64,000 nucleotides of DNA, from the NCBI RefSeq assembly GCF_947488565.1, contig NZ_CANKZC010000002.1:1-64000 (forward strand), in the 5' to 3' direction. Of the stretch, positions 9,798-19,310 are shown in pieces; the stretch's first letter is position 1; the number at the start of each line of letters is the position of its first letter. Below the pieces are notes generated by a model. It was not told the DNA's origin, did not search any database, and saw only the letters and a program-made list of their open reading frames with translations. Source of the DNA: an uncultured Psychrobacter sp. Lineage in GTDB: Bacteria; Pseudomonadota; Gammaproteobacteria; Pseudomonadales; Moraxellaceae. The position numbers and the translations under genes are program-made.

Positions 9798-10214
9798 ATG
9801 AAAACTCTATATTCTACCAAAGCAACTGTTACTGGCGGCCGTATGGGTACAGCCAAACTCAGCGATAGTGATCTTGAGATAAACATGGCACCTCCTGGCG
9901 GTAACAAGGAAGGTAATAATCCTGAACAACTATTAGCGATGGGCTATGCTGCCTGTTTCGATAGCGCTTTAGGAGTGGTTAAGAAAATGGAAGAAGCCAG
10001 TTTCGCTTCAACGACTGAAACCTCAGTAGACTTACTACAAGGCGACAACCATGACTATAAACTAGCAGTTAAAATTCATGTTATCGCTGATAGTACTGAC
10101 TTATCAGCTGATGAGGTTCAAAAGCTAGTACAAAAAGCCAACGAAGTTTGTCCTTATTCAAAGGCTACCAAAGGTAATATCGACATCGAAGTGACGTCTG
10201 AAGTAAAAAGCTAA
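9798..10214 (+). CDS. ohr: Organic hydroperoxide resistance protein (Ohr/OsmC family)
   Basis: A 138-residue thiol peroxidase that reduces organic hydroperoxides in the cytoplasm. The two redox cysteines of Ohr are present: one in AACFDSAL at about residue 54 and one in EVCPYSKAT at about residue 118, with the usual GGNKEGNNPEQLLAMGYAAC context. Length and architecture are typical of Ohr rather than OsmC. AAGGA lies upstream of the ATG. A strong terminator follows, so it is transcribed alone. No OhrR gene is adjacent. Confidence 0.95.
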   Translation: MKTLYSTKATVTGGRMGTAKLSDSDLEINMAPPGGNKEGNNPEQLLAMGYAACFDSALGVVKKMEEASFASTTETSVDLLQGDNHDYKLAVKIHVIADSTDLSADEVQKLVQKANEVCPYSKATKGNIDIEVTSEVKS

Positions 10215-10250
10215 TACATATGATGAATTGATAAACATATCTATTATAGC

Positions 10251-10276
10251 AAAGCCCAGCAAGTCTGGGCTTTGTT
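10251..10276 (+). terminator. Terminator of ohr
   Basis: A perfect 9-bp stem AAAGCCCAG / CTGGGCTTT with a 5-base loop, ending in a short T-rich stretch, 36 bases after the ohr stop codon. Confidence 0.8.
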
Positions 10277-10402
10277 GTCTCTACAATTTAGATTTAAATA
10301 ATGCTTATGGTCATATACATTTTAACTTTTAAGCCATTCGGCACGCGCTGATTTTATCGTTATAATGGTTCATATTTTTTGATTTTATCCAATAGCTGAT
10401 AA

Positions 10403-13366
10403 GTGACCTCTATGACCGATAATGACCACAATTCGCACTCACCTATTAATCCTAATACGCTACCAAATTTTGACAATATGCCCAATGTGGCGACCATGGA
10501 TACCAGTCATGTAGATAAAGACCAGCCGCCATTTATCTTAGTAGATGGCTCGTACTATCTGTTTCGTACCTACCATGCACTGCCAAAGACCATGCAAAAC
10601 TCGCAAGGCCTGATAACCAATGCCATACGCGGCACACTAAACGCTTTGCTGAAACTTATGCGACGCTATCATCCAACGCATATGGCCGTTTGTTTTGATA
10701 CCAAATCTCCGACCTTTCGCCATGCTATGTCTGCTGAATACAAGGCGGCGCGCCCGCCCATTGATATTGAGTTGGTTGAGCAAATTCCTTATATTCATCA
10801 TCTGGTAGCGGCGCTTGGGATTCCTTTATTGCGTATAGAAGGCGCAGAAGCCGATGATATTATCGGCACCCTTGCCTATCGCGCGGTTGAGCAAGGCCAT
10901 CACGTGGTCATCTCGACTGGTGACAAGGATATGATGCAGCTGATCAATGATTGTGTGATATTGGAAGATAGCTTTACAGGCAAAATCACTGATAGTGCAG
11001 GCGTGATAGAGAAGTTCGGGATTGAGCCTCATCAGATGATTGACTTTTTGACCTTGATGGGCGACTCATCAGACGGCATCAAAGGCGTGCCAGGTATCGG
11101 TAAAAAAACCGCCAAAGACTTGCTTAATAAATACGGCAATATCGATACAATGCTCAAAAACGTTGCTGAAATTAAAGGCCGCGCTGGTAAAAATTTGGTC
11201 GAATATGCCGATGATATTCCGTTCAATGCAAAGCTTGCGACCATTGTGACCGACTTGGCCATCGGACAAGATTGGACAGACCTTATAATAAATACTGACC
11301 CCTGCGCCCATATCGATGAGCTGCGCAAGCTGTATAGTGAGCTTGAATTTAAAAATGAGTTGGCCTCTCTTGATCACCCAAACCATCCTGCCAATGGTAG
11401 CGCAAGCATCGCTGACAGTCAGGCCGATGCTGAGTCGCAAGCGCAAGTCGCAAAATCACTGCAATCAAGCACAATTGAAAACATTAAAGACAGTAAAAGC
11501 CATGACAAAGCCTGGCATACCATTCTCGACATGCCCGCTTTTGAGAGCCTACTTGAGCAGCTTACAAACGCAGCGCATTTCGTTATCGATACCGAGACGA
11601 CTAGTATTTATTGGCGACAAGCCGAAATTGTCGGCTTATCTTTTGCCATGCAGGCCCATGAGGCTTATTATGTCCCGCTCACGCATCGCTTAGAAGGTGA
11701 TGAGCTGATCGAAAAGCAACTTGATCGCGATACGGTGCTGTCGCGACTTAAACCCATTTTAGAAAATCCAAACATTGGCAAGATTGGTCAACATCTAAAA
11801 TACGACGCGCATATCCTGAGTCATTATGATATTGATCTGGTCGGTGCGTTACATGAGTCACCCAATAATTGGGCGATGGATACTATGCTCGCAAGCTACG
11901 TTATCAATGCTGCGGTTACTCGTCATGGTATGGATGATCTTGCACGTCACTATTTGCAAACACAAACCATCAGTTATGAAGATGTCGCTGGCAAAGGCGC
12001 TAAGCAAGTTAGCTTTGATCAAGTGGCCATTGATATTGCCAGCGATTATGCTTGTGAAGATGCCGACATTACTTATCAGCTCTTTGATCTATTTCATAAG
12101 CAACTTGCTGAGGATGACAACAACGCCAAACTACTGTACGAGCTAGAGATTCCAACAGCCCAAATACTCTGTCAAATGGAAGCAAACGGTATTTTGATTA
12201 AGCGTTCATTCTTGAATGAGCTATCAAAACGTTTTGATGAAGAAATTATCGCTCTAGAAAAACGCGCTTATGAAATTGCTGGCGAAGAATTTAACTTAGG
12301 CTCACCAAAGCAGCTCGGTGAGATGCTATTTGATAAGCTTGGCGTCCCTGGTGGTAAAAAAACCAAGTCAGGACAGTACTCTACTGGTGAAGCTATATTA
12401 TCGAAGATTGATCACCCATTAGTAGAAATCGTACTAGAATATCGCGGCTTATCTAAGCTTAAAAGCACCTATACCGATGCACTTGATGCCGTAGCCGATA
12501 ACGAGACTGATCGTGTGCATACTAGCTACCATCAGGCATTGACCAGTACCGGACGTCTATCATCAACTGATCCTAATTTACAAAACATACCAATTCGTAC
12601 GGTGACAGGTCGCTTGATTCGCCAAGCTTTTATTGCCCCAAAAGGACGCGTTATTTTGGCAGCGGATTACTCACAGGTTGAGCTGCGCCTCATGGCACAC
12701 TTCTCAGAAGACGCCAACTTAACCCACGCTTTTAAAGAAGGGCTGGATATTCACGCTGCGACTGCTGCGGAGGTGCTTGGCAAAGATGTCGCTGATGTCA
12801 CTGCCACTGAGCGCCGCAATGCCAAAGCCATTAACTTTGGTCTACTCTATGGTATGAGCGCCTTTGGGCTGGCAAAACAACTCCAAATGAGCCGCGGTGA
12901 GGCACAAGATTATATCGATATGTACTTTGATCGCTATCCGGGGGTTAAGCAATATATGGTTGATACACGTGCCAGTGCTGTCAATCGTGGTTATGTCGAG
13001 ACTATACTGGGTCGTAAACTTTATACGCCTGATATCAATCATAGCAACCGCATGGTCAAACAAGGCGCCGAACGTGCTGCGATTAACGCGCCACTCCAAG
13101 GCTCAGCTGCTGATTTGATTAAACTCGCTATGATTGCTGTCGATAAAGTACTGCCTAAAGAGCAGGCAAAAATGTTACTACAAGTCCACGATGAACTGGT
13201 GTTTGAAGTAGATAGCGATAAGGTAGAAGAGATTAGCCAACTCATTACTGATGCCATGCAAGATGTCTTGACGACCACTGCGGTTGAAAAGGGTTGGCAT
13301 GTAGACTTTGCTGTGCCGTTATTAGTTGAGACTGATAGTGGTCAGAATTGGGATGAGGCGCATTAG
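10403..13366 (+). CDS. polA: DNA polymerase I
   Basis: 987 residues with all three PolA domains. The 5'-3' exonuclease (about 45-320) shows ILVDGSYYLFRTYHAL and GDSSDGIKGVPGIGKKTA. The 3'-5' proofreading domain (about 370-570) keeps its acidic residues in VIDTETTS and CEDADITYQL. The polymerase domain shows DYSQVELRLMAHFS, RRNAKAINFGLLYGMS and QVHDELVFEV. It fills gaps and removes RNA primers in replication and repair. An extra ~35-residue polar N-terminal extension precedes the exonuclease domain. The start is either GTG at 10403 or ATG at 10412; neither has a strong ribosome site. Confidence 0.97.
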   Translation: MTSMTDNDHNSHSPINPNTLPNFDNMPNVATMDTSHVDKDQPPFILVDGSYYLFRTYHALPKTMQNSQGLITNAIRGTLNALLKLMRRYHPTHMAVCFDTKSPTFRHAMSAEYKAARPPIDIELVEQIPYIHHLVAALGIPLLRIEGAEADDIIGTLAYRAVEQGHHVVISTGDKDMMQLINDCVILEDSFTGKITDSAGVIEKFGIEPHQMIDFLTLMGDSSDGIKGVPGIGKKTAKDLLNKYGNIDTMLKNVAEIKGRAGKNLVEYADDIPFNAKLATIVTDLAIGQDWTDLIINTDPCAHIDELRKLYSELEFKNELASLDHPNHPANGSASIADSQADAESQAQVAKSLQSSTIENIKDSKSHDKAWHTILDMPAFESLLEQLTNAAHFVIDTETTSIYWRQAEIVGLSFAMQAHEAYYVPLTHRLEGDELIEKQLDRDTVLSRLKPILENPNIGKIGQHLKYDAHILSHYDIDLVGALHESPNNWAMDTMLASYVINAAVTRHGMDDLARHYLQTQTISYEDVAGKGAKQVSFDQVAIDIASDYACEDADITYQLFDLFHKQLAEDDNNAKLLYELEIPTAQILCQMEANGILIKRSFLNELSKRFDEEIIALEKRAYEIAGEEFNLGSPKQLGEMLFDKLGVPGGKKTKSGQYSTGEAILSKIDHPLVEIVLEYRGLSKLKSTYTDALDAVADNETDRVHTSYHQALTSTGRLSSTDPNLQNIPIRTVTGRLIRQAFIAPKGRVILAADYSQVELRLMAHFSEDANLTHAFKEGLDIHAATAAEVLGKDVADVTATERRNAKAINFGLLYGMSAFGLAKQLQMSRGEAQDYIDMYFDRYPGVKQYMVDTRASAVNRGYVETILGRKLYTPDINHSNRMVKQGAERAAINAPLQGSAADLIKLAMIAVDKVLPKEQAKMLLQVHDELVFEVDSDKVEEISQLITDAMQDVLTTTAVEKGWHVDFAVPLLVETDSGQNWDEAH

Positions 13367-13391
13367 AGTTTAATGTTGGTAGAGGATCAGT

Positions 13392-13430
13392 TGGTTTGTT
13401 CAGTGCTCGTAGAAAAAGCTGAACAAACCA
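13392..13430. repeat. Inverted repeat after polA
   Basis: Perfect 12-bp arms TGGTTTGTTCAG / CTGAACAAACCA with a 15-base loop, 26 bases after the polA stop. There is no T run on either strand, so it is a terminator-like hairpin or 3'-end stabiliser rather than a clear intrinsic terminator. Confidence 0.55.
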
Positions 13431-13507
13431 CTCCATTTACTCTACTCGTTGATACATTTAAATTTAGAACGTATATTCTAAAGGCCACTTCACTAACATA
13501 GACAGAC

Positions 13508-13960
13508 TTACACCGCTCTTTTTCTTCTACGAATACCAAGCCCGTCACGGATATTAAGCCCCATAAGCGTCAAGTTTGCGGCTCCTACTATCAGCTCGAT
13601 GCCCTGTACGATATAAAACGTGCTACCAAAGCGGCCCAAGCTTGCCAAATAGCTTAAATAAAATGCCGACGGTAATAGTATAATCAGTCCATTTATAACA
13701 ATAAATGGCATGCGTTTTTTCTTAGCCAATACATTGGGATGTTTCACTTTGACGCTAAGCTTGCTACCCGACACGCCTGCAATTATCATGGTTGGAATAA
13801 AAAAGATGAAAGCGTAGAGAATGCTTTGCTTCACCATAGCAATGGTTTCATAAGACATAAATAGCTCACTGATAAGCGTACTTAACCAAAAGCTTAGAAT
13901 AAAGAAAAACCCTAAAAAACCAGTGGTAGCATGAATTTTGACTAAATATCGACGATCCAT
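13508..13960 (-). CDS. Small four-helix membrane protein
   Basis: 150 residues with about four hydrophobic segments (near residues 13-33, 45-65, 84-105 and 115-135) and a basic C-terminal tail RDGLGIRRRKRAV that should lie in the cytoplasm. I do not recognise the family. It is divergent from a MarR regulator, and the spacer contains two helically phased palindromes, so it is probably that regulator's target. Confidence 0.7.
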   Translation of the reverse strand: MDRRYLVKIHATTGFLGFFFILSFWLSTLISELFMSYETIAMVKQSILYAFIFFIPTMIIAGVSGSKLSVKVKHPNVLAKKKRMPFIVINGLIILLPSAFYLSYLASLGRFGSTFYIVQGIELIVGAANLTLMGLNIRDGLGIRRRKRAV

Positions 13961-14092
13961 TGTTATTCTCCAGCAGTGTTTTTAGTAGCATGGCGTTAGC
14001 GACAAACTATTTACCAAATAGCGTTAACAACACTTTAAAAGCTCTAAACTTTTAGACGCAAACTCAATCTAATCGCTTCATAATTGAATATA

Positions 14093-14130
14093 AACATAGC
14101 ATGCTATATAAATACATAGCAAGCTATGTT
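14093..14130. promoter_or_regulatory. Paired palindromic operator, probable MarR site
   Basis: ATAGCATGCTAT (14096-14107, perfect palindrome) and ATAGCAAGCTAT (14116-14127, one mismatch) have centres 20 bp apart, two helical turns. Outer AACATAGC and GCTATGTT make the whole block an inverted repeat. It lies between the membrane protein gene and the marR start, the standard position for an autoregulating MarR protein. Confidence 0.7.
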
Positions 14131-14184
14131 TATATCATATTAGAAAATATCTTGTTCAGAATATACTTATATAGAGAATAGATC

Positions 14185-14622
14185 ATGACCTTCAAAACTG
14201 AATCTACAGGGTATCTTGCTAATCATCTTGCTAGGTTGTACGCCATTTTGCTCAATGAACAGATAAAACCGTTAGGTATTAGTACAGCTCACTTCCCCAT
14301 TCTGCTTGAGCTGTGGCAACAAGATGGTATAACGCAAAATGATTTGGTACAGCTAGGTAATTTAGCGCAGGCGACAATTGCCAATACTCTCAATAGAATG
14401 GAACGCGATGGATTGATCACGCGTGTAGCGGATAAAAAAGATGCACGGGTTAAACACATCTTGCTGACGAAAAAAGCTAGGTCGCTTGAAACCAAAGCCA
14501 TTAATTGTGCCAGACAGGTCAACCAACAGTCGCTGTCAGTCTTGACTGAGGAAGAACAAAAACAGTTTAATACGTTGATGCAACGGGTGATTATTAGACA
14601 GCGGGAACTGGTAGAAGAATAA
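14185..14622 (+). CDS. MarR-family transcriptional regulator
   Basis: 145 residues, typical MarR length. The winged helix shows ITQNDLVQLGNLAQATIANTL followed by the wing RVADKKDARVKHILLT, which carries the conserved DxR of MarR proteins. These are dimeric repressors that usually release DNA on binding small aromatic or drug-like ligands or on oxidation. Oxidation-sensing is not obvious here, since the only cysteine is in NCARQVNQ at about residue 112. The likely targets are itself and the divergent membrane protein gene through the paired palindromes at 14093-14130. Confidence 0.9.
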   Translation: MTFKTESTGYLANHLARLYAILLNEQIKPLGISTAHFPILLELWQQDGITQNDLVQLGNLAQATIANTLNRMERDGLITRVADKKDARVKHILLTKKARSLETKAINCARQVNQQSLSVLTEEEQKQFNTLMQRVIIRQRELVEE

Positions 14623-14760
14623 CACTTTGCGCGAGCGTACCAGCTTACATCAAAACTAACATCACTACCTGTAGATAAAGGCCATTATTTTTCTACTCTT
14701 TTAAGCATCAAGCTTTTGCTCTAGTGAAAGTCGATCTTTAATAAGATGAGTCCTAAAATG

Positions 14761-14773
14761 ACTGGTGACCAGT
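14761..14773. promoter_or_regulatory. Palindrome ACTGGTGACCAGT
   Basis: A 13-base palindrome, perfect apart from its central base, about 40 bases before a TATAAT at 14813. It could be an operator for the following membrane-protein gene. No regulator can be assigned, and it differs from the MarR palindromes at 14096. Confidence 0.35.
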
Positions 14774-14853
14774 TAGTTATATTTTGAAATGCTGTTTTTT
14801 ATTAGCTGAACGTATAATATACTTCACCTACGTTTTTATAACTGATGGTCTAA

Positions 14854-14883
14854 AGTGAGCCCTTGGGTTCACTTTTTTATTTT
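14854..14883 (+). terminator. Attenuator-like hairpin before the 14908 gene
   Basis: AGTGAGCCC pairs with GGGTTCACT (one G-U) around a very short loop and is followed by TTTTTATTTTTT, a textbook intrinsic terminator. It lies about 40 bases after TATAAT (14813) and just before the start of the next gene. It could be an attenuator or a terminator of a very short RNA; the marR stop is 230 bases upstream. Confidence 0.6.
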
Positions 14884-14907
14884 TTGCAAAACCAGGAGCC
14901 CTTTATT

Positions 14908-15438
14908 TTGGCTACAGATGGCATCATCGAAATACCCGGTCTTATACTTATTATTGTCTGCTTGCTACGCTCTGCCCAGTATGTAGTACAAAGTCAGAGC
15001 AAGCAAAGTCGTTATTTTTGGCTCGCATCAGTGCTCGTATTTTTTGCTGTGCTTCGCCGAGAGCTAAACTACTTACCAGAACTGCTTATTTCAAGCGACT
15101 TTTCGCTGCTTGGTCATTCTTATGACTGGTGGGAAGATGGTGTGCTGACCGTTGTCTATCTTGTCATCGTTGGGTTGCTCGTTTATTCATGGCGTTATCT
15201 CAAAGCCGTCTTAAAAGATGTCGATGTAGCATTATATGTCTTCGTAGTCATACTGGCGATAATACAGTATATGGGCGAGAATGCGATTGTTTTCCCTTAT
15301 GCCGTTGGCGGTATCATTGAAGAGTTAGCAGAAACTGCTATTTATGGTATTGCTTTGTTTTATGTGTGGAAATTTAAGTTAGCCGATTTTGAAACTCAGA
15401 CAGCAGAAAACCTAGATTTAAAAACCGCAAGACAATAG
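14908..15438 (+). CDS. Integral membrane protein, unknown function
   Basis: About 176 residues with five or six hydrophobic segments and a polar C-terminal tail. I do not recognise the family. Conserved-looking polar residues sit in membrane context (RRELNYLPEL, GENAIVFPYAVGGIIEE). The frame stays open upstream to 14863, but that start lies inside a terminator hairpin. The TTG at 14908 has AGGAG 9 bases upstream and is preferred, although start choice is uncertain. Expression may depend on read-through of the hairpin at 14854-14883. Confidence 0.65.
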   Translation: MATDGIIEIPGLILIIVCLLRSAQYVVQSQSKQSRYFWLASVLVFFAVLRRELNYLPELLISSDFSLLGHSYDWWEDGVLTVVYLVIVGLLVYSWRYLKAVLKDVDVALYVFVVILAIIQYMGENAIVFPYAVGGIIEELAETAIYGIALFYVWKFKLADFETQTAENLDLKTARQ

Positions 15439-15640
15439 CAAGTAGAGTTGACCGTGGTATCTACCTTAGCGATTAACTTTGGTTATTAATTTGCTATACT
15501 CAATATAAGCTCGAGGGACAATAGCAGTGTTTATAACGGTGCCGACTTTATTGATACCTATACTAAGGGTGTTGCTAAATATCGTGACTTAGCGTTGTAC
15601 CTCGCTTTACTCATTATTGCTCATTATTAAGTCACTCATT

Positions 15641-16429
15641 ATGAATATATTAATCACTGGTGCATCGCGTGGTATTGGTTTGGCCACTGCCAAAAAGCTG
15701 GCAGCAAAAGGTCATAGCGTTGGTCTATTTGCAACCAATACTAATACGCTTGAAGACGCAACCAAAGATAAAGCTTTTAAAAAAGCAATGAAACAAAAAC
15801 GTATCATAACTGGTCAGCTTGACGTGACCCAGCCTGACTCATGGGAAGACGTCATCAGTCAAATGATTGATAATTTTGGCAGTATTGACGCGTTAATCAA
15901 CAACGCAGGTGTGCTGGTCAGTGGTGCTTTGCCCGCGACTGATTTGCAGCAGCAGCTGTCTTTAATCGATGTCAATTGCAAAGGCGTACTCATTGGCTGT
16001 CATAAGCTTGCGCCTTATTTGGCTGATAGCAACAATGGTAAAATTGTCAATGTGTCTTCAGCGTCTGCTATTTATGGTCAGCCTGAAGTTGCCAATTATG
16101 CAGCCAGTAAATTTTTTGTCCGTGGTCTCACCGAAGGCCTTAATATTGAATATCAAAAGCTCGGTATCAAAGTCATAGACGTCATGCCGCTTTGGGTTAA
16201 GTCTGATATGACAAAAGATATTGAGGTGACAAGCATTGATCGCTTAGGTATCAATCTAAACGTCAATGACGTGGCAAAAACGTTGTGCAAGTTAACCACC
16301 AGCCCTAATCGTAAAATAAAAGGTACGCACTATGCTGTTGGCTTGCCAGCTAAAGTCTTTCAGGCACTCTCACAAGTCACGCCCGACCCAATCATACGCT
16401 GGGTAAATACCAAAGTGGGTGCCAAATAG
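15641..16429 (+). CDS. Short-chain dehydrogenase/reductase
   Basis: 262 residues of classical SDR fold. TGASRGIGLA is the NAD(P)-binding glycine motif, NNAGV the structural NAG motif, and YAASK carries the catalytic Tyr and Lys with the Ser in VNVSSAS. The substrate cannot be read from sequence. The longer frame from 15617 is possible, but homology begins at MNILITGAS and neither start has a strong ribosome site. A terminator follows that lies inside the 3' end of the convergent gene. Confidence 0.88.
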   Translation: MNILITGASRGIGLATAKKLAAKGHSVGLFATNTNTLEDATKDKAFKKAMKQKRIITGQLDVTQPDSWEDVISQMIDNFGSIDALINNAGVLVSGALPATDLQQQLSLIDVNCKGVLIGCHKLAPYLADSNNGKIVNVSSASAIYGQPEVANYAASKFFVRGLTEGLNIEYQKLGIKVIDVMPLWVKSDMTKDIEVTSIDRLGINLNVNDVAKTLCKLTTSPNRKIKGTHYAVGLPAKVFQALSQVTPDPIIRWVNTKVGAK

Positions 16430-16468
16430 AGCATAGTTCATTTACCAACAGCTTATCGTATTATCCTG

Positions 16469-16497
16469 ACGGCTACTCAATCTGAGTGGCCGTTTTG
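16469..16497 (+). terminator. Terminator of the SDR gene
   Basis: ACGGC/GCCGT and ACTCA/TGAGT pair around an ATC loop with one mismatch, followed by TTTT. The stem overlaps the last codons of the convergent beta-helix gene, so the same bases serve as terminator and coding sequence. Confidence 0.65.
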
Positions 16498-17765
16498 CTT
16501 GCCGCTCGAATATCAACTGCTTGCTCGATGGTTTTATCGGTGAAGGTATTGTTTTTAATAAGCGTGTTTTTGGTTGGCCCTGCTGCGCTGTCTTCGCGAA
16601 CTTTTGAGCCAATATTAATAGGCAAAGTAACGTCAGCGGCGAATTGATTACTACTAATAAGCGTGCCATCATCCTCCACAACAACGCCCTTCTCGACTTG
16701 TTCAAAACGATTATTGATAATCTGATTGTTTTTAGCACTGTCTAAGTGATAGCTGGCAAAAGGCGTCTCTTTAATCAAATATGCACCGCACGCAAAACCT
16801 TTAAGATTACGCGACTGCCTTGATGCCACCCATATGCCCACTGGTTCATCTTGAAAAACATTACCGCGAATAATATTGTCACGGCTCGATTCTGTACGTT
16901 TAAAATGATTACCCCGCGTTGGATCATCAGCATGCTCAAAGCAATTGCGATACAGCAATATACTGCCTGCGCCATTATGGATAAATCGATTATTCTCAAT
17001 GCGATTATTGCTTGAAGAATCCACCGCGATGGCTTCACGATTGGGCTTAAACGTGCGAAAACCATTACCGATAAACACAGAATTTTTAATCACATTATCG
17101 CGGCTACCAAATTCTAAATATAACCCCACGGTGCCTGCATTTTGAATATGTACTTTATTAAAAGTGACATCATGTACGTGATCGCCGACGAACATACCAC
17201 TGTTAATACTGTTGCGACTAGTAACGTTGATTACACGAATATTTCTTGGAGCAAGCCTCCGATTGGCAGCAGGATCGATAAAGCCGCGAACGTAGCGCTG
17301 ATTTGGTTGGCTATATTGGCGAATATGTAGCGCATGACCATAGCCATCTACATGACAATTGGCAACGGCAATATCTTCGATAGCATTATCCGTCTTAGGT
17401 TTAATCGTAATTGCACTGGCTGTTGATTGATCATCAGCCATTGTACTAAGCGCAGCTCCCTGACAGTCAAGTGAGCTGTCTGATTGACTAAGGACGAAAC
17501 GTACTGATTTTTCTGTTAGATCACAGCTTTGGTTTAAAGCACTATGATCTTTTACATGGACGGTTTGCTTGGGTGTCAATTGCGCGCAATCTATAATAGT
17601 GGTCGCGGCAGGTAGCTTGGTATCAATCACGATTGACTGCTTTGCAAACTCGTCAGTATCGTCTACAGCTGTTATATTGCTAGTAGGCAGGCGATCACAA
17701 GCGCCCAAACTGACGCTGGCACTTATCAACGCTACTATTATTGGTCGCTTATTGTTTTTCATCAT
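16473..17765 (-). CDS. Right-handed beta-helix lipoprotein (NosD-like)
   Basis: 430 residues. A lipoprotein signal peptide ends at lipobox LGAC (about residue 23). From about residue 130 there are many short repeats with Asn ladders (NVTSRNSIN, NKVHIQNAG, NVIKNSVFIGN, NRIENNRF, NIIRGNVF, NQIINNRF), the pattern of parallel beta-helix (PbH1/NosD) proteins. Such folds occur in carbohydrate lyases, epimerases and periplasmic NosD. No catalytic motif or cofactor gene identifies the substrate. Probably membrane-anchored in the periplasm or at the surface. ATG pair at 17765/17762. Confidence 0.8.
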   Translation of the reverse strand: MMKNNKRPIIVALISASVSLGACDRLPTSNITAVDDTDEFAKQSIVIDTKLPAATTIIDCAQLTPKQTVHVKDHSALNQSCDLTEKSVRFVLSQSDSSLDCQGAALSTMADDQSTASAITIKPKTDNAIEDIAVANCHVDGYGHALHIRQYSQPNQRYVRGFIDPAANRRLAPRNIRVINVTSRNSINSGMFVGDHVHDVTFNKVHIQNAGTVGLYLEFGSRDNVIKNSVFIGNGFRTFKPNREAIAVDSSSNNRIENNRFIHNGAGSILLYRNCFEHADDPTRGNHFKRTESSRDNIIRGNVFQDEPVGIWVASRQSRNLKGFACGAYLIKETPFASYHLDSAKNNQIINNRFEQVEKGVVVEDDGTLISSNQFAADVTLPINIGSKVREDSAAGPTKNTLIKNNTFTDKTIEQAVDIRAASKTATQIE

Positions 17766-17896
17766 GACGATCTCATCAGTCGGCTTACCTTACATTTTTT
17801 GAACATGCTGTGACACCTTACTACTGGCAGTAAACCTCTTAAAGCTGCACAATATTGACAACATTCAACCTATCATAAAAAATTAAGGAATGACTT

Positions 17897-18214
17897 ATGG
17901 ATAATTCAAAAACCCCACTTCCAGACGCACAAGATCGCATTGATGGTGACAATAATCAGCAAGTGGATATGGACAATCCCATGCTGCATACCTTTGACGA
18001 CGACGATGTGATTGATAACGAAGCAGGCTTTAGTAATACTGAAGTAGGCAGCGCGGCAACTGAAGGGCTTACTCCGATACATCGTCAAAACGTTGATGAA
18101 GCCACTATTGATAATGTCCTTGTACAAGACAATCTAGATGATGGTGACTATCCTGATATCGTCGATATCGCTGATAAAGATGCTGCTGAGCACAGCAATA
18201 GTGATGATCTATAA
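17897..18214 (+). CDS. Small acidic protein, unknown function
   Basis: 105 residues, very rich in Asp, Asn and Glu (about one third acidic), with no signal peptide or membrane segment and probably largely disordered. AAGGA 8 bases before the ATG and a strong terminator right after the stop support a real single-gene unit. I recognise no family. Confidence 0.7.
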   Translation: MDNSKTPLPDAQDRIDGDNNQQVDMDNPMLHTFDDDDVIDNEAGFSNTEVGSAATEGLTPIHRQNVDEATIDNVLVQDNLDDGDYPDIVDIADKDAAEHSNSDDL

Positions 18215-18230
18215 CGAGCAAACCTCAGTC

Positions 18231-18267
18231 AAAAATACCGAACAGTATCAATGTCCGGTATTTTTTT
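18231..18267. terminator. Bidirectional terminator
   Basis: A 10-bp stem AAAAATACCG / CGGTATTTTT with a 15-base loop has T runs on both strands. It ends the acidic-protein gene on the plus strand and hemH on the minus strand. Confidence 0.85.
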
Positions 18268-18290
18268 GTCTTTGTATTGGGATATTTAGG

Positions 18291-19310
18291 TTATACCCAA
18301 CCATCAAGCGTACCCGCCCAGCCTTTAACTAGAGGTGCGCTCATGGCTTCTAATAAGTCGATGTGCGCCTCATCTATGTTTAGCGCTGGAATATAATGGT
18401 ACTCTTGTCCGCCTGCATTAAGAAAGTTATCACGGTTTTCAATCGCCAGCTCCTCTAGGGTTTCAAGGCAATCAGCTGAAAATGCGGGACTTAAAATCTG
18501 TACCGATTTGACTCCTGACTTCGCCCACTCATCAAGTACCACATCGGTATACGGCTTCACCCATTCCTGCTTACCAAAACGTGATTGAAAGCTTATGATC
18601 CATTCATCATCGGCAAGACCCAACGCCTGCGCCACCTGCGCGGCGGTGCATTTGCATCGGCTTGGATAGGGATCGCCTTTATCAGCATAGGGCTGCGGAA
18701 TACCATGAAAGCTAAACATCAGCTTTTCAGGTTTGCCATGTGTCGCCTGAAAATGACGAATGCTATCGGCTAAGGCTTTAATATATAAAGGATGAGCAAA
18801 GTAGTCTTTGACAATCGTGATATTGGGCAAATTGCGCTGTTTTTGCGTCCATTTTGTGATGGCATCATAGACTGCACCTGTTGAAGTTGCTGAATACTGT
18901 GGAAATAGCGGCAACATCACAAAATGGTCGACACCATCAGCACGCAATTTATCCATGACATCAGGCAGTCCTGGATTGCCGTAGCTCATCGCTGAATGCA
19001 CAGATACGCGATACGGCGCCGCGTCTTTTGCCAAGCGCGGCTCAAGCTTAGCGACTTGTTCATTTAAGATGTTGCGCATAGGCGAGTCGCCATCCCAAAT
19101 ACTGGCATAAGCTTCTGCCACGCGCTTAGGACGACTGGGCAAGACAAACAAGTTGAGAATGATGGCCCACAAAAACTTAGGAATCTCAATGACGCGAGGG
19201 TCAGATAAAAACTGTTTAAGGTAACGACGGACAGCAGGCGCTGTCGGCTCATCAGGTGTCCCAAGGTTGACTAATAAGACGGCGATACGTGGCGGCAGTT
19301 TAGGTTTCAT
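18291..19310 (-). CDS. hemH: Ferrochelatase
   Basis: HemH inserts Fe2+ into protoporphyrin IX, the last step of heme b synthesis. 339 residues, the normal length. The N terminus has the family signature [20 protein letters not shown] carries the metal-handling histidine, and [16 protein letters not shown] carries the conserved acidic residue. The gene stands alone, with a shared terminator downstream. Confidence 0.96.
   Translation of the reverse strand: MKPKLPPRIAVLLVNLGTPDEPTAPAVRRYLKQFLSDPRVIEIPKFLWAIILNLFVLPSRPKRVAEAYASIWDGDSPMRNILNEQVAKLEPRLAKDAAPYRVSVHSAMSYGNPGLPDVMDKLRADGVDHFVMLPLFPQYSATSTGAVYDAITKWTQKQRNLPNITIVKDYFAHPLYIKALADSIRHFQATHGKPEKLMFSFHGIPQPYADKGDPYPSRCKCTAAQVAQALGLADDEWIISFQSRFGKQEWVKPYTDVVLDEWAKSGVKSVQILSPAFSADCLETLEELAIENRDNFLNAGGQEYHYIPALNIDEAHIDLLEAMSAPLVKGWAGTLDGWV

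Noticed and set aside
11316..11693. 125-codon frames on both strands inside polA
   Set aside because: Shadow frames within an intact PolA; low-complexity composition and no start signals.
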